Source: Mycolicibacterium porcinum (GTDB lineage Bacteria; Actinomycetota; Actinomycetes; Mycobacteriales; Mycobacteriaceae). From it: a DNA stretch of 64,000 nucleotides. Positions 1-9,031 of this stretch are shown here, one piece after another (position 1 is the stretch's first letter; every line of letters begins with the position of its first letter). Below the pieces are notes generated by a model that worked only from the letters and a program-made list of their open reading frames with translations, ran no database searches and had not been told where the DNA came from. Made by a program: the position numbers and the translations under genes. The stretch spans positions 1-64,000 of the forward strand of contig MSTD01000011.1 in the NCBI GenBank assembly GCA_001942045.1. Direction: 5' to 3'.

Positions 1-3000
1 ATTCGGCGGGCTCGGTCGGCAGCGCCGACAACAGGTGCGCGGCGTGGTCCAGGTGCACCAGGCTCAGCAGGCCCTCGACGACCGGGAATCCGGAGTCCGT
101 GGCGGCCGAACCGATCGCGGCGAACACCGCGGGCCAGCAGCGGCCGACGAGCGCGTCGGGGACGACGGTGAGCGTCGGCGCCAGCGGCGCACCGAATGTC
201 GCGGTGACGCCGGTGTGGTCGGCGACCTGCTCGGGGTTCCAGGCGACGGTGACCTTGGCCGTCCCGTCGACGACGGGAGGCAGTGCGTCGGGTCCGTCGA
301 CGCCGGCGGCGATGGCGAGCACCGACCGCATCGCGGTCGCCGCGTCCTCGACCTCGACCACCGGTGCGCCACCGCTGCGGATGGCGTCGGTCAGGGTGAA
401 CCGGATGTCGATCCAGGTTCCCGACAGCGGCACCGACAGCACCACATGGCGATCGTCGGCGACCTCAAGCCGGGCTCCGGTGGAAGGATGTGTGGCGGAA
501 CGGTTCTCAGACCCTTCACGCACCTGCCACTCAACCGCGGGGGCGATCCGATGCACCGGGTTGACCGAGGTGCGCCCAGCCCACAACACGTCGGGAGCGT
601 CCAGCAGCACGGCCAAGGGACCGGTCACATCGTCGCGGCCCTGACGGCGCGACAGCACCGCTTGCGGCTGCGCACCGGCGGCCAGCGCCTCGTCGACGGC
701 GGCCTGCTCGAAGCGGTCGAGCAGCTCACCGACAGGCTCATCGACCCGGGTAATGCCGGCGACGGCGGCGGTGCCGGGGATGACGCAGACCTGATCGGCG
801 TCGTAACGCGCGTCGTGGGCCTGCCACAGCGAATCGCTGCGCCACCAACGGCGCACGTCCTTGTCGATGACCGGGACGAAGTTGACCGGCTTGCCCAGCG
901 TCTTGCACAGCTCGACGAAGAACGGCACATCGGCCGGGTGCAGCTGCACGGACGCGGCATCCGGATAGGCCGAGACCAGCGCGGCCAGGGCACCCTTCGG
1001 GTCCTCGAGCAACTGCTCGTCATCGAAAAGGGTCTCGATCGGACCGAAATCCTGTGCATGCAAACGTGCTTCGGCCCGCTTGAGCATCTGCTCGAAGCGG
1101 TCGCGCCAGGTGATGTCCAGCCACGGCGAGTCGTCGCGCTTGGTGTCGGCGGTGCTGTTGCCCTCGCCGATCGCCAGCTCGATGTAGCGGCGCAGCCACT
1201 GCAGGTAGGTCATCTCGGCGACATCGCCGAAGTACGGCTTGGCCGTGTTGGCCATCGCGGCGATGATCTCGTCGCGGCGGGCCGCCACTGCTTCGGCGTC
1301 ACCGGCCACCTCGTCGAGCAGCCGGCCGCAACGCGACGCGGTGTTGTCGATCTCGTGGATATCGGCGCCGAGCTGGCTGCGGCCGGAGGCCATGCCGTTG
1401 GCAGCCTTGCCCGCACCCACCCAGGCCTCGGTGCCCTTGGTGTCCACCAGCAGCTGCTTGACCTGCGGGCTGGTGGTGGCCTCAAGGGTCGCCATGGCGG
1501 CGGTGCCGACCAGGATGCCGTCGATCGGCATCAGCGGGTAGCCGTGGGCGGCCGACCAGCGGCCGGACAGGTACTCGGCGGAGCGCTCGGGCGTGCCGAT
1601 GCCGCCGCCGACGCAGATGGTGATGTTGGACCGGCTGCGCAGCTCGGAGTAGGTGGCCAGCAGCAGGTCGTCGAGGTCCTCCCACGAGTGGTGGCCACCG
1701 GCGCGGCCGCCCTCGATGTGCACGATCACCGGCTTGGTGGGCACCTCGGCCGCGATCCGGATGACCGAGCGGATCTGCTCGACGGTGCCCGGCTTGAACA
1801 CCACGTGGCTGATGCCCAGGTCGTTCAGCTCGCCGATCAGCTCGACGGCCTCTTCCAGGTCCGGGATGCCGGCGCTGACGACGACGCCGTCGATCGGCGC
1901 ACCGGACTGACGGGCACGCTGCACCAGCCGCTTGCCACCGACCTGCAGCTTCCACAGATAGGGATCGAGGAACAAGGTGTTGAACTGGATGGCCCGGCCG
2001 GGCTCCAGCAGCTCACCCAACTCGGCGATGCGGTCGTTGAAGATCGGCTCGGTGACCTGCCCGCCGCCGGCGAGTTCGGCCCAGTGGCCGGCGTTTGCTG
2101 CGGCGGCGACGATCTTGGCGTCGACTGTGGTGGGGGTCATACCAGCCAGCAGGATCGGGGAGCGTCCGGTCAGCCGGGTGAACTTGGTCGAGAGCTTGAC
2201 CGATCCGTCGGGCAGGCTGACGACCGTCGGGGCGTAGCTGGACCACGGCCGGGCCACCTCGGGCACCGCGCCGATGGTGAACAGATTGCGCTGGCCACCG
2301 CGCGTCGCGGCGGGCACGATGCCGATGCCGAGCCCGCGCACGACGGGGGCGGTCAGGCGGGTCAGGATGTCGCCCGGCCCGAGGTCAAGGATCCAGCGGG
2401 CACCGGCCTCGCTGATCTCGGTGATCTCGTCGACCCAGTCGACCTGGCTGACCAGGATGGCCTCGGTCATCTCGCGGGCCAGCTCGACGTCGATGCCGAC
2501 GGCCTCGGCCCAGCGCGCGACGATCTCGATGCCGTCGGCCAGGCGCGGGGTGTGGAAACCGACCTCGACCTGCACCGGGTCGAAGACCGGGGCGAAGACC
2601 GCGCCGCCACGGACTTTGCTCTTGCGCTCGGCCTCTTCCTTCTCAGCGATCTGGTTGCAGTACAGCTCGAACCGCGACAATTGCTCAGGTGTGCCGGTGA
2701 TCACAACGGAGCGCCGGCCGTTGCGGATCGACAGCACCGGAGGCAGCACGGTGCGCACGTCTTGGCTGAACTCTTCGAGCAGCTCGTAGATGCGCTCGGG
2801 CTCGGCGTTGGTGACCGACACCATCGGCGGGCGGTCACCCAGCACGGTGATCCCGCGGCGACGGGCCACGAGGGTGCCCGCGGCGCCGATCAGCTGCGCC
2901 AGCGCCAGCAGCTGCACGTCCTTGGTGCCCTTGGCGGCCAGCGCCTCGACCGCCAGCACACCCTGGGAATGCCCGGCGACGGCGACCGGCGGGGTGGCGA

Positions 3001-3430
3001 CCAGGTCCATGCCCTGTCGGGCCAGTGCCCGCACCGCGGCGATCTGGGTGAGCAGCACACCCGGCACCGACACGGCCGCCGAGGTCAGCTGCTTGTCGGA
3101 CGGCACCGGCTCCTCGGCGGCCAGGGCGCGGACCCATTGCAGCGGCTCGAACCCGATGGGCCGCACCACGACGAGTTCGGCGGCAACCGGCTCGAGCAGC
3201 AGCTCGGCCTCGCCGGCCAGGGTCGCCAGTTCGGCCTCGATCCCCGCCGAGGACACCAGCTCCTCAAGAGTCTCCAGCCAGGCGCTGCCCTGGCCACCAA
3301 AGGCCACGGCGTAGGGCTCTCCGGCGCTCAGCCGGTCCACGAGGGCATGGGTGGAGTCAGCCTGCCGACCAACGGATCCTTCATCGTCGTTGCGACCGGC
3401 GGACACCCGGTCGTGTTCGTAGATCGTCAC
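1..3430 (-). CDS. fas: Type I fatty acid synthase (N-terminal part)
   Basis: The minus strand reads open from a GTG at 3430 (Shine-Dalgarno GGAG about 10 nt upstream) to the left edge, giving about 1,143 residues of a protein that is about 3,070 residues in mycobacteria. The translation follows mycobacterial Fas throughout: an early FGGQGSAWLETLEEL block, the acyltransferase nucleophile in GHSQG (Ser155), then the FMN-dependent enoyl reductase region (residues about 450-850, with the glycine-rich GGGIGTP segment) and the start of the dehydratase part. Known domain order in this family is AT-ER-DH-MPT-ACP-KR-KS, so MPT, ACP, KR and KS lie outside the window. It makes C16-C26 acyl-CoAs that feed mycolate synthesis in the cytosol. 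A large open frame on the opposite strand is only its shadow. Identification is very secure. Confidence 0.97.
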   Translation of the reverse strand, partial: MTIYEHDRVSAGRNDDEGSVGRQADSTHALVDRLSAGEPYAVAFGGQGSAWLETLEELVSSAGIEAELATLAGEAELLLEPVAAELVVVRPIGFEPLQWVRALAAEEPVPSDKQLTSAAVSVPGVLLTQIAAVRALARQGMDLVATPPVAVAGHSQGVLAVEALAAKGTKDVQLLALAQLIGAAGTLVARRRGITVLGDRPPMVSVTNAEPERIYELLEEFSQDVRTVLPPVLSIRNGRRSVVITGTPEQLSRFELYCNQIAEKEEAERKSKVRGGAVFAPVFDPVQVEVGFHTPRLADGIEIVARWAEAVGIDVELAREMTEAILVSQVDWVDEITEISEAGARWILDLGPGDILTRLTAPVVRGLGIGIVPAATRGGQRNLFTIGAVPEVARPWSSYAPTVVSLPDGSVKLSTKFTRLTGRSPILLAGMTPTTVDAKIVAAAANAGHWAELAGGGQVTEPIFNDRIAELGELLEPGRAIQFNTLFLDPYLWKLQVGGKRLVQRARQSGAPIDGVVVSAGIPDLEEAVELIGELNDLGISHVVFKPGTVEQIRSVIRIAAEVPTKPVIVHIEGGRAGGHHSWEDLDDLLLATYSELRSRSNITICVGGGIGTPERSAEYLSGRWSAAHGYPLMPIDGILVGTAAMATLEATTSPQVKQLLVDTKGTEAWVGAGKAANGMASGRSQLGADIHEIDNTASRCGRLLDEVAGDAEAVAARRDEIIAAMANTAKPYFGDVAEMTYLQWLRRYIELAIGEGNSTADTKRDDSPWLDITWRDRFEQMLKRAEARLHAQDFGPIETLFDDEQLLEDPKGALAALVSAYPDAASVQLHPADVPFFVELCKTLGKPVNFVPVIDKDVRRWWRSDSLWQAHDARYDADQVCVIPGTAAVAGITRVDEPVGELLDRFEQAAVDEALAAGAQPQAVLSRRQGRDDVTGPLAVLLDAPDVLWAGRTSVNPVHRIAPAVEWQVREGSENRSATHPSTGARLEVADDRHVVLSVPLSGTWIDIRFTLTDAIRSGGAPVVEVEDAATAMRSVLAIAAGVDGPDALPPVVDGTAKVTVAWNPEQVADHTGVTATFGAPLAPTLTVVPDALVGRCWPAVFAAIGSAATDSGFPVVEGLLSLVHLDHAAHLLSALPTEPAE

Positions 3431-3670
3431 TGGCGCTATCTCCTCGGTGCTGCTGTGGTTCTGCGGTGAATGGGGTCGCGTGTGGCTGTCGCGTGCGGTC
3501 TTCGGTGTCTGCATGTCTGGGGCGGTGTGGCTGCCCGGCGACAGGCCAACGGCGATTCAGCGTCGAATCAGGCTGGAACGCAGGCCGCCGGAGCTCTCCG
3601 GACGGTGTCACTCACATTCCCGCCGTACTAAGAGTGTCATAAGAAGGAGTGGGCGTTTTCCGCCCAGATT

Positions 3671-3710
3671 GGTTACTGGCGAGTTCTACGCATGGGTAAC
3701 CGCCGGTAAC
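3671..3710. promoter_or_regulatory. Candidate operator in the fas upstream region
   Basis: The 620 bases between fas (start 3430) and the MerR gene (end 4053) hold no convincing gene. Inside them GTTACTGGC (3672-3680) and GCCGGTAAC (3702-3710) form an inverted repeat with one mismatch, and a further GGTAACC copy lies at 3695-3701; another CCGGTAAC occurs near 3949-3956. Mycobacterial fas is known to be controlled by the TetR-type activator FasR acting upstream of fas, so these GGTTAC/GTAACC copies are reasonable candidate sites, but I cannot match them to a published FasR motif from memory. The + strand frame across 3447-4031 has composition and sequence unlike a protein and was not called. 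Confidence 0.35.
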
Positions 3711-4052
3711 GTAACGCGGCACCGACTGGCGGCCAAAGTCATTCGGGACAAACGTCCTGTTGGCAGGTGGTTACGGTCGAGTAGCCACAACTGCGCAGAT
3801 CAAGGCAGTATTGTTATCGAATCGTTATCTAAATTTTCCGCCACATCGACGGCCCCGAAGTGGCCGCGAACCAGCAGACAATCGGGCCGATTCTGTCTAG
3901 CGAATCCTGAGCATCCGAACAAAAAGTTTGCTGGATTATCTTACTCACCGGTAACAATTTCAGTCCACTGGCCGAATCGCGGCTTGAGGATGAGGTTGAC
4001 ATCCGCGGTCTCCGCCTTGCCGTACCGATAGCAGGACACGACCTTCAAACCC

Positions 4053-4667
4053 TCAATCAGCGGTGGCCAGGCGCGTCCGCACGGCCCGATCTACTCCGAC
4101 CGACACGACGGCCCGGGTCAGCTCGCTCAGGTCGGTGTCGGACGAGACGCTCCGGCATTCGGTCAGCGCCGCGACAGCGGACTCGGCTACCCGATCAATC
4201 ACGGCATCGGTCGACCGCGCGAGGTGGGCCATGATCCGGATGCAGCGCCGCTGGTCCTCCGAGTCGGTGAGCAGTGCGGCCAGTGCGGGGTCGGACATTT
4301 CCACGGCACCGTCGACGATGTGAAGCAATCCGAACTCCACGAGCGCACGGACATCGGCGTCGGCCGGATCCACATTCAGTGTCAGTGCCGTCGGTCGGCT
4401 CCAGTCCGAAGCGTCGATCCCCAGGGCACTGGGCAGGTCCTTGCCGCTGCGCAGGCCTGCGAAGAACTCGGCGATGTGCGCCGAGTTGAAACCCTTGGCC
4501 AGTAGCTGGCTGATCGCCGTCAACTGAGCCAGGTGCCGCTCGCCGTAGTACGCCGAGCGCCCGACCCGACGCGGCGAATCCAACAGTCCGCGCTCACGAT
4601 AAGCGCGGATATTGCGAGCGCTGACGCCGGAAATGCGCGCCAGGTCCTCAAGGCGATACTCAACCAA
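4053..4667 (-). CDS. MerR-family transcriptional regulator
   Basis: A 204-residue protein starting at a TTG (4667) with GGAGG 8 nt upstream. Residues 3-40 (EYRLEDLARISGVSARNIRAYRERGLL) are the winged-helix N-terminus of MerR proteins, followed by the usual Y-x-x-x-H-x-x-Q-L segment around residues 40-50. The C-terminal 130 residues are alpha-helical with no cysteine cluster, so a metal-sensing role is unlikely and a hydrophobic effector or a DUF-type sensor is more plausible (inference). It is divergent from the MFS transporter at 4986, which makes that transporter its natural candidate target. Its stop lies about 620 bases from fas, so no link to fas can be claimed. Confidence 0.85.
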   Translation of the reverse strand: MVEYRLEDLARISGVSARNIRAYRERGLLDSPRRVGRSAYYGERHLAQLTAISQLLAKGFNSAHIAEFFAGLRSGKDLPSALGIDASDWSRPTALTLNVDPADADVRALVEFGLLHIVDGAVEMSDPALAALLTDSEDQRRCIRIMAHLARSTDAVIDRVAESAVAALTECRSVSSDTDLSELTRAVVSVGVDRAVRTRLATAD

Positions 4668-4985
4668 GCCGACGTCCTCCGCGCCGGTTTGAACATCGAT
4701 TCATGCCGACACCCTACTCCCCCGTTAATGCCACGAGCGAATTTACACCCAGATGCATCGATCCTCCGCCGAGTTCGAAAGTACCCCGACGATCTGCGCA
4801 TATGTCGCACCACCCGTCTCAGTTTCCACGCGAGTATGCATTTTCAGCCAACTCTAATAATCGCCGCAAAGCCGGCCCCGAGACGAAATTCACAGCCACG
4901 ACAAAGAAGTCCGTTCGCTTCGACGGCTGCAGTGCGAGAGCATGTACGTCTGCCCCCACAAACACATTTGACGAAAGGTGCCCGC
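4668..4985. other. Divergent intergenic region, no gene seen
   Basis: These 318 bases separate the MerR gene from the divergent MFS gene. Base composition is less GC-rich than the flanks, as expected for promoters. Frames crossing it read into the MFS gene but show no protein-like sequence before the GTG at 4986. I see no clear MerR-type spaced dyad that I would call with confidence. Confidence 0.5.
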
Positions 4986-6254
4986 GTGCGCCCCTGGATC
5001 GTTTGGGCCGCCGGGCTACTCGCCTACATCATCGCGGTCCTCGACCGCACCACCCTCGGCGTCTCAGGCCTACAAGCCGCTGACAGGTTTGCCGCGAGCC
5101 CGGGAGTGCTGTCCACGTTCGTCGTGCTGCAGGTGATCGTCTACGCCGCGGCCCAGGTTCCGGCCGGATTGCTGCTGGACCGGTTCGGATCCCGAGCGCT
5201 CATCGTGTGCGGTGCGGCGCTGATGACCGGCGGGCAGCTCGTCCTGGCGCTGAGCGAGTCGCTTCCCGCTGCCATCGGTGCCCGGGCCGTCGTCGGCCTG
5301 GGCGACGCGTTGACCTTCATCTCGGTTCTCCGCCTGGTGCCGTACTGGTTCGAGCCGGCGCGTGTGCCGTTGGTGGCGCAGCTGACCGGAATCTGCGGAC
5401 AGCTGGGTCAGGTCCTGTCCGCGGTCCCGTTCCTTGCCATCCTCACCGGCTCCGGGTGGACGCCGGCCTACCTGTCGGTCGCGGCGTTCGGAATCGTGGT
5501 GATCGCGTTGGCGCTAGCCCTGATTCGCAACACACCACACGGTTCCGCGCTGACATCCGAGCCGATCTCTTTACACACCACCCTGTCCCGCATCAAGACC
5601 GTCTGGCTGCGGCCCGGGACCAGGCTCGGCTTCTTCACCCATATGGGCACCCAGTTCTCGGTCACGGTGTTCGCACTGATGTGGGGAGTGCCGTACCTGA
5701 CGGTGGCGCAGGGACTTTCGGCGACTGCAGCAGGTTCTCTGCTGACCATCTCGGTCGTCGCCGCGATCTCGGCCGGGATCATGATCGGGATATTCACCGG
5801 CCGTCATCCGCACCGCAGGTCACGGCTGGTGCTCTGGATCATCGCCAGCAACGCCCTGATCTGGACCGTGGTGCTGGCCTTGCCGGGCCCGGCGCCGGTG
5901 TGGCTGTTGGTGGTGCTCATCGTCGTCATCTCGGTGGGCGGTCCCGGTTCGATGGTCGGCTTCGACTTCGCCCGGACCTTCAATCCGAGCCATACGCTCG
6001 GCACCGCCCAGGGCATGGTCAACATGGGTGGCTTCCTGGCGGCGCTCCTGGTGATGCAAGCCATGGGCCTGATCTTGTCCGGCACCGACAGCTACTCGTT
6101 CGCGTCGTTCCGGCTGGCCTGGTCGGTGCAGTACGCGGTGTGGATCCTCGCCACGATCGGCATCCTGATCACCCGTACCAAGACCCGACGGCTGCTGGCG
6201 GCCGAGCAGGAACGAATGCTGTTGGAGAGCTTCGAGACTCACCCGGGGCGGTGA
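4986..6254 (+). CDS. Major facilitator superfamily transporter
   Basis: A 422-residue membrane protein. The frame is open from 4533, but the first protein-like residues begin at the GTG at 4986 (V-R-P-W-I-V-W-A-A-G-L-L-A-Y), preceded by GAAAGG about 8 nt upstream, so that start is chosen. About twelve hydrophobic segments follow, with the MFS loop signature D-R-F-G-S-R between segments 2 and 3 (about residue 70) and a second charged loop (T-G-R-H-P-H-R-R) mid-protein. Substrate is unknown; the fold resembles the sugar-phosphate/nitrate/organic-anion branch of the family. The gene ends 16 nt inside the convergent LtrA-like gene. The divergent MerR regulator may control it. Confidence 0.88.
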   Translation: MRPWIVWAAGLLAYIIAVLDRTTLGVSGLQAADRFAASPGVLSTFVVLQVIVYAAAQVPAGLLLDRFGSRALIVCGAALMTGGQLVLALSESLPAAIGARAVVGLGDALTFISVLRLVPYWFEPARVPLVAQLTGICGQLGQVLSAVPFLAILTGSGWTPAYLSVAAFGIVVIALALALIRNTPHGSALTSEPISLHTTLSRIKTVWLRPGTRLGFFTHMGTQFSVTVFALMWGVPYLTVAQGLSATAAGSLLTISVVAAISAGIMIGIFTGRHPHRRSRLVLWIIASNALIWTVVLALPGPAPVWLLVVLIVVISVGGPGSMVGFDFARTFNPSHTLGTAQGMVNMGGFLAALLVMQAMGLILSGTDSYSFASFRLAWSVQYAVWILATIGILITRTKTRRLLAAEQERMLLESFETHPGR

Positions 6255-7507
6255 ACCTCCAGGCGTCGGCCGACGATCTCGGCGGCGTGCCGATGCCCGA
6301 CCGCCTCGAACCCGACGACTACCATCACCGGTGCCGCGGTGACGATCAGCAGGCAGACCGCCATCGGTGTCCCATGTGCGGCCAGCACCACCGCCGCCAC
6401 AAGGGCCGCCGCGGCCAGCAACAGCAGAAGTGCGTGCAGCAGATCGAAATCCGCCACCAAGAACGAGTAGATGACGAACATCGCCACCAGGTAGACGCCC
6501 ACCGGGATCGCCACCGCCAGCACCGTGCCGACGGAATCCAGCTTCGATTCACCGTCGACGTAGTAGGCCGCCACGTGTAATCCCGCGCCGGTGGCCACGA
6601 TCGCCGCGAACACCGCCAGATGCAGGTACCCGTACCAGAACGACAGCGTGCGCTGGGCATGCAGCAGCGCACCGGCCGGAACCAGGAAATACACCCACCA
6701 CATCCCGAAGGTCAGCCCGATGCCGGAGGCGACAAGCAGGATCGCGTCGGTGGACCAGCCGTGCTCCCCCACCGCCGCGGTCAGGGATGCCACCGTTCCG
6801 ACCACGCCTTCACCCAACGCGATGATGGCGAGCAGTCCGTAGCGCTCGGCGACGTGATGGGCGTGCCACGGGGTGCCGCCCATCCGGCGCTCGGCCAGGA
6901 TCGGCCCGCCGATCTCCACGACCATCAGCAGCAAAGCGGTGACGAAGAAGACCGTGAGGGAGGTCTGGGCGAAGATCTGTACCACCCACCCGATCTGCGC
7001 GATGACGACGGCACACGCGTACGTCAGGCAAGCGGACCGGCGCGGTGGATCCTGCACGGCGGCCCGTATCCACTGCCCCACCAACGCGATTCGCATCACC
7101 ACATAACCGGCCACCATCACCACGTTGTCGACGTGCCCGCCGTGTTCGATGGAGGCGAAGACGGGCGGTATGCCCATCGCCAGGATGATGACGCCGACCA
7201 TCTGAAGCATCGTCATCACCCGGTAGATCCAGTCGTCGGTGTCGTAGGCGGACGCGAACCAGGTGAAGTTCATCCACGCCCACCAGATCGCGAACGCGGA
7301 GAACCCGAAACCCGCGAGCCCGGCCGACACGTGGCCCTCTGCCATCAGGTGCGCGAGCTGCGAGGCCGCCACCCCGAAGGCGATCACGAAGGTCAGGTCG
7401 AACAACAGTTCCAGCGGGGTCGCCACCCGGTGCTGCTCATGCGGGTCGCGTCCGGTCATCCGGCTCAACCTGTGGGTTTGAACCGGGCTCGGCCTCTCCT
7501 CGTTCAC
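6239..7507 (-). CDS. Low temperature requirement A (LtrA)-like membrane protein
   Basis: A protein of about 422 residues with the LtrA signature near the N-terminus: a short cytosolic lead followed by T-P-L-E-L-L-F-D-L-T-F-V-I-A-F-G-V-A and then about eleven further hydrophobic segments. I place the start at the GTG at 7507 because AGAAAGG lies about 10 nt upstream; a GTG at 7537 (10 residues longer) lacks a good ribosome site. LtrA was named for growth of Listeria at low temperature; the biochemical function is not established and mycobacteria carry several copies. It overlaps the end of the MFS gene tail to tail and is divergent from the SARP-type gene at 7662. Confidence 0.85.
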   Translation of the reverse strand: MNEERPSPVQTHRLSRMTGRDPHEQHRVATPLELLFDLTFVIAFGVAASQLAHLMAEGHVSAGLAGFGFSAFAIWWAWMNFTWFASAYDTDDWIYRVMTMLQMVGVIILAMGIPPVFASIEHGGHVDNVVMVAGYVVMRIALVGQWIRAAVQDPPRRSACLTYACAVVIAQIGWVVQIFAQTSLTVFFVTALLLMVVEIGGPILAERRMGGTPWHAHHVAERYGLLAIIALGEGVVGTVASLTAAVGEHGWSTDAILLVASGIGLTFGMWWVYFLVPAGALLHAQRTLSFWYGYLHLAVFAAIVATGAGLHVAAYYVDGESKLDSVGTVLAVAIPVGVYLVAMFVIYSFLVADFDLLHALLLLLAAAALVAAVVLAAHGTPMAVCLLIVTAAPVMVVVGFEAVGHRHAAEIVGRRLEVHRPG

Positions 7508-7661
7508 CCTGTATGCACCTTTCTCGCCAGATTTCACCGCAATTGCACCGCATCAGGGCAGCGGGCGACGGATTGGCTACGGCGTGGTGGCGGAATTGTG
7601 CGCCAAATATAGGTAGTGCACTACTGATGTCAGGATCGCGGCCAAGCTCGAGGATGATGGT

Positions 7662-8234
7662 GTGTCCAAGCAATTCACGCTGAACCTCCTCGGCGAGTTC
7701 GCCGTCTACCGAGACGTGGAGCCGGTGGTACTGCCGCCGTCGTGTCGCCGGTTGGTGGCGCTGGCTGCTGTGAAGCGCCGCGAGCTGCACCGCAGCTGGG
7801 TGTGCGACTTGTTGTGGCCGGGCAGCCCGCCGCAGAAGGCGGTGTCCTCGCTGCGCTCGGCCCTGTGGCGACTGCGGCCGCTGGGCGCCGACTGCCTGCT
7901 CGTGGTGCGGCACCAGTACGTCAGCCTGGCTCCTGAGGTGAAGGTCGACTGGCACGAGGCTCTGGCATTGCACGAGGCAATGGCAGTGATCGACGCACCC
8001 GCGGTCGTTCACCCGGTGCTGCGCCGGCTGGCCCGAAGCCGCGATCTGCTCGAAGGCTGGCCCGACTCCTGGTGTGCCGCCGAGCGCGATCGCTATCGGG
8101 CCATCAAGCGATCCGTCCTCGACGTACCCGACAGCTTCGCCCCGAGGCAGGTAACGCACTACCCGGCGCCAGGCTCCCGTCCCGGGTCGCATGGCGGGCG
8201 CCACCACGACGACAATGCGGGGTGTCGGCCATGA
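7662..8234 (+). CDS. Short SARP/BTAD-type transcriptional regulator
   Basis: A 190-residue protein from a GTG at 7662. Residues 4-95 (FTLNLLGEFAVYRD... PPSCRRLVALAAVKRRELHRSWVCDLLWPGSPPQKAVSSLRSALWRLR) are the OmpR-like winged-helix domain of SARP/AfsR activators, with the typical LW-P motif and the R-S-A-L-W-R-L-R recognition helix. The following 90 residues correspond to only the beginning of the bacterial transcriptional activation domain, which is normally about 150 residues, so the protein is at the short end for this family. No ATPase or TPR part is attached. It overlaps the next small gene by ATGA (8231-8234), indicating co-translation. The target is unknown; the divergent LtrA gene is a candidate. 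Confidence 0.8.
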   Translation: MSKQFTLNLLGEFAVYRDVEPVVLPPSCRRLVALAAVKRRELHRSWVCDLLWPGSPPQKAVSSLRSALWRLRPLGADCLLVVRHQYVSLAPEVKVDWHEALALHEAMAVIDAPAVVHPVLRRLARSRDLLEGWPDSWCAAERDRYRAIKRSVLDVPDSFAPRQVTHYPAPGSRPGSHGGRHHDDNAGCRP

Positions 8235-8347
8235 GTGCGCTACTGCTTGTCCTCGCCGGGGTCAGCGCGCTGATCACCGCGCTGGCCGTGCACGAACTAC
8301 AGACCTGGCTGGAGCGATGGGCGTACGAGCGCCACGCGCAGGACTGA
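8231..8347 (+). CDS. Small single-pass membrane protein (38 aa)
   Basis: An ATG overlapping the stop of the SARP-type gene opens a 38-codon frame. The product has one hydrophobic segment (residues 3-20, LLLVLAGVSALITALAV) followed by an amphipathic, charged tail (HELQTWLERWAYERHAQD). The ATGA overlap and the sensible transmembrane-plus-tail pattern argue that it is a real gene. I do not know a function; a membrane anchor or regulator working with the upstream SARP protein is only a guess. Confidence 0.55.
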   Translation: MSALLLVLAGVSALITALAVHELQTWLERWAYERHAQD

Positions 8348-8368
8348 CCCGCGCCACTACACCGGCCG

Positions 8369-9031
8369 CTACACCGGATCGAACGACGAGATCAACCAGT
8401 TGCCGTCGATCTTGCTCATCCCGACTTTGACGGCACTGGACGCGAAGCTCCCGTTGGGGTTCTCCGCGCTGGTGGTCGCCTGATTGACGAACACCAGCAC
8501 CGTCGCCGAATCGGGGTGGATCTCCGAGACGGCCGAGCGCACGACTGCCGCCGTCGTCTTGACGGACTTCTGCTTGGCCGCGGGCGCGACGATCTCCTGC
8601 GTGAATTGGGTGTAGTAGGACAGGAAGTCTCCGGTCAGATGCGACTTGGCGGCGGAGAAATCACGGTCGAGGCTGTCCGGCGCGTAGCTCAGCAATGCCG
8701 TGGTGCCTTCGTTGGCCGCCTTGAGCACCGTCGCCGACGCCGCCTCCCCGGTCTGCTGATCGGTGCGGAACTGGGCGAAGTACAGCCATCCGGCCAAAGC
8801 GCCCGACGCGATCAGTGCCGCCGCGAGCGCCAATGGGAACCACAGCTTCTTGAGCTTCTGCAGCCAACCTGCCGGGGGCTCGGGAGCAGCCGCATCGGTG
8901 TCGCCGGCCGTATCGGCGTCGGCCTGCTCCTCGCGCGTTCCTTCCGTCTCGGCGGTCGCCTCGGCGGCATTCTCGACCTCCGCCTCGGTGTCGGCGTTCT
9001 CGGTCTCTTTGATGTCCTGATCCAGGGTCAC
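8369..9031 (-). CDS. Mce-associated membrane protein (Mam), second of pair
   Basis: A 220-residue protein: an acidic, Glu/Ala/Thr-rich cytosolic N-terminus (residues 1-58), one transmembrane helix (about 70-92, FPLALAAALIASGALAGWLYF), then an extracytoplasmic domain ending in W-L-I-S-S-F-D-P-V, the pattern typical of Mce-associated (Mam) proteins that stabilise Mce transporters. The GTG start (9031) overlaps the stop of the upstream Mam gene, so the two are co-translated. Unlike the common arrangement, where mam genes directly follow mceF, this pair lies about 12 kb beyond the mce operon at 21.9-31.6 kb, with CoA-pathway genes between them. Assignment to that operon is an inference. Confidence 0.85.
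   Translation of the reverse strand: MTLDQDIKETENADTEAEVENAAEATAETEGTREEQADADTAGDTDAAAPEPPAGWLQKLKKLWFPLALAAALIASGALAGWLYFAQFRTDQQTGEAASATVLKAANEGTTALLSYAPDSLDRDFSAAKSHLTGDFLSYYTQFTQEIVAPAAKQKSVKTTAAVVRSAVSEIHPDSATVLVFVNQATTSAENPNGSFASSAVKVGMSKIDGNWLISSFDPV

Noticed and set aside
35..3469. A 1,144-codon open frame on the + strand
   Set aside because: It is antisense to fas, whose minus-strand translation matches the known protein from residue 1 to the window edge; the + frame is an artefact of GC-rich codons.
3447..4031. A 194-codon + frame upstream of fas
   Set aside because: No ribosome site, no family-like sequence, and it covers the expected fas promoter.
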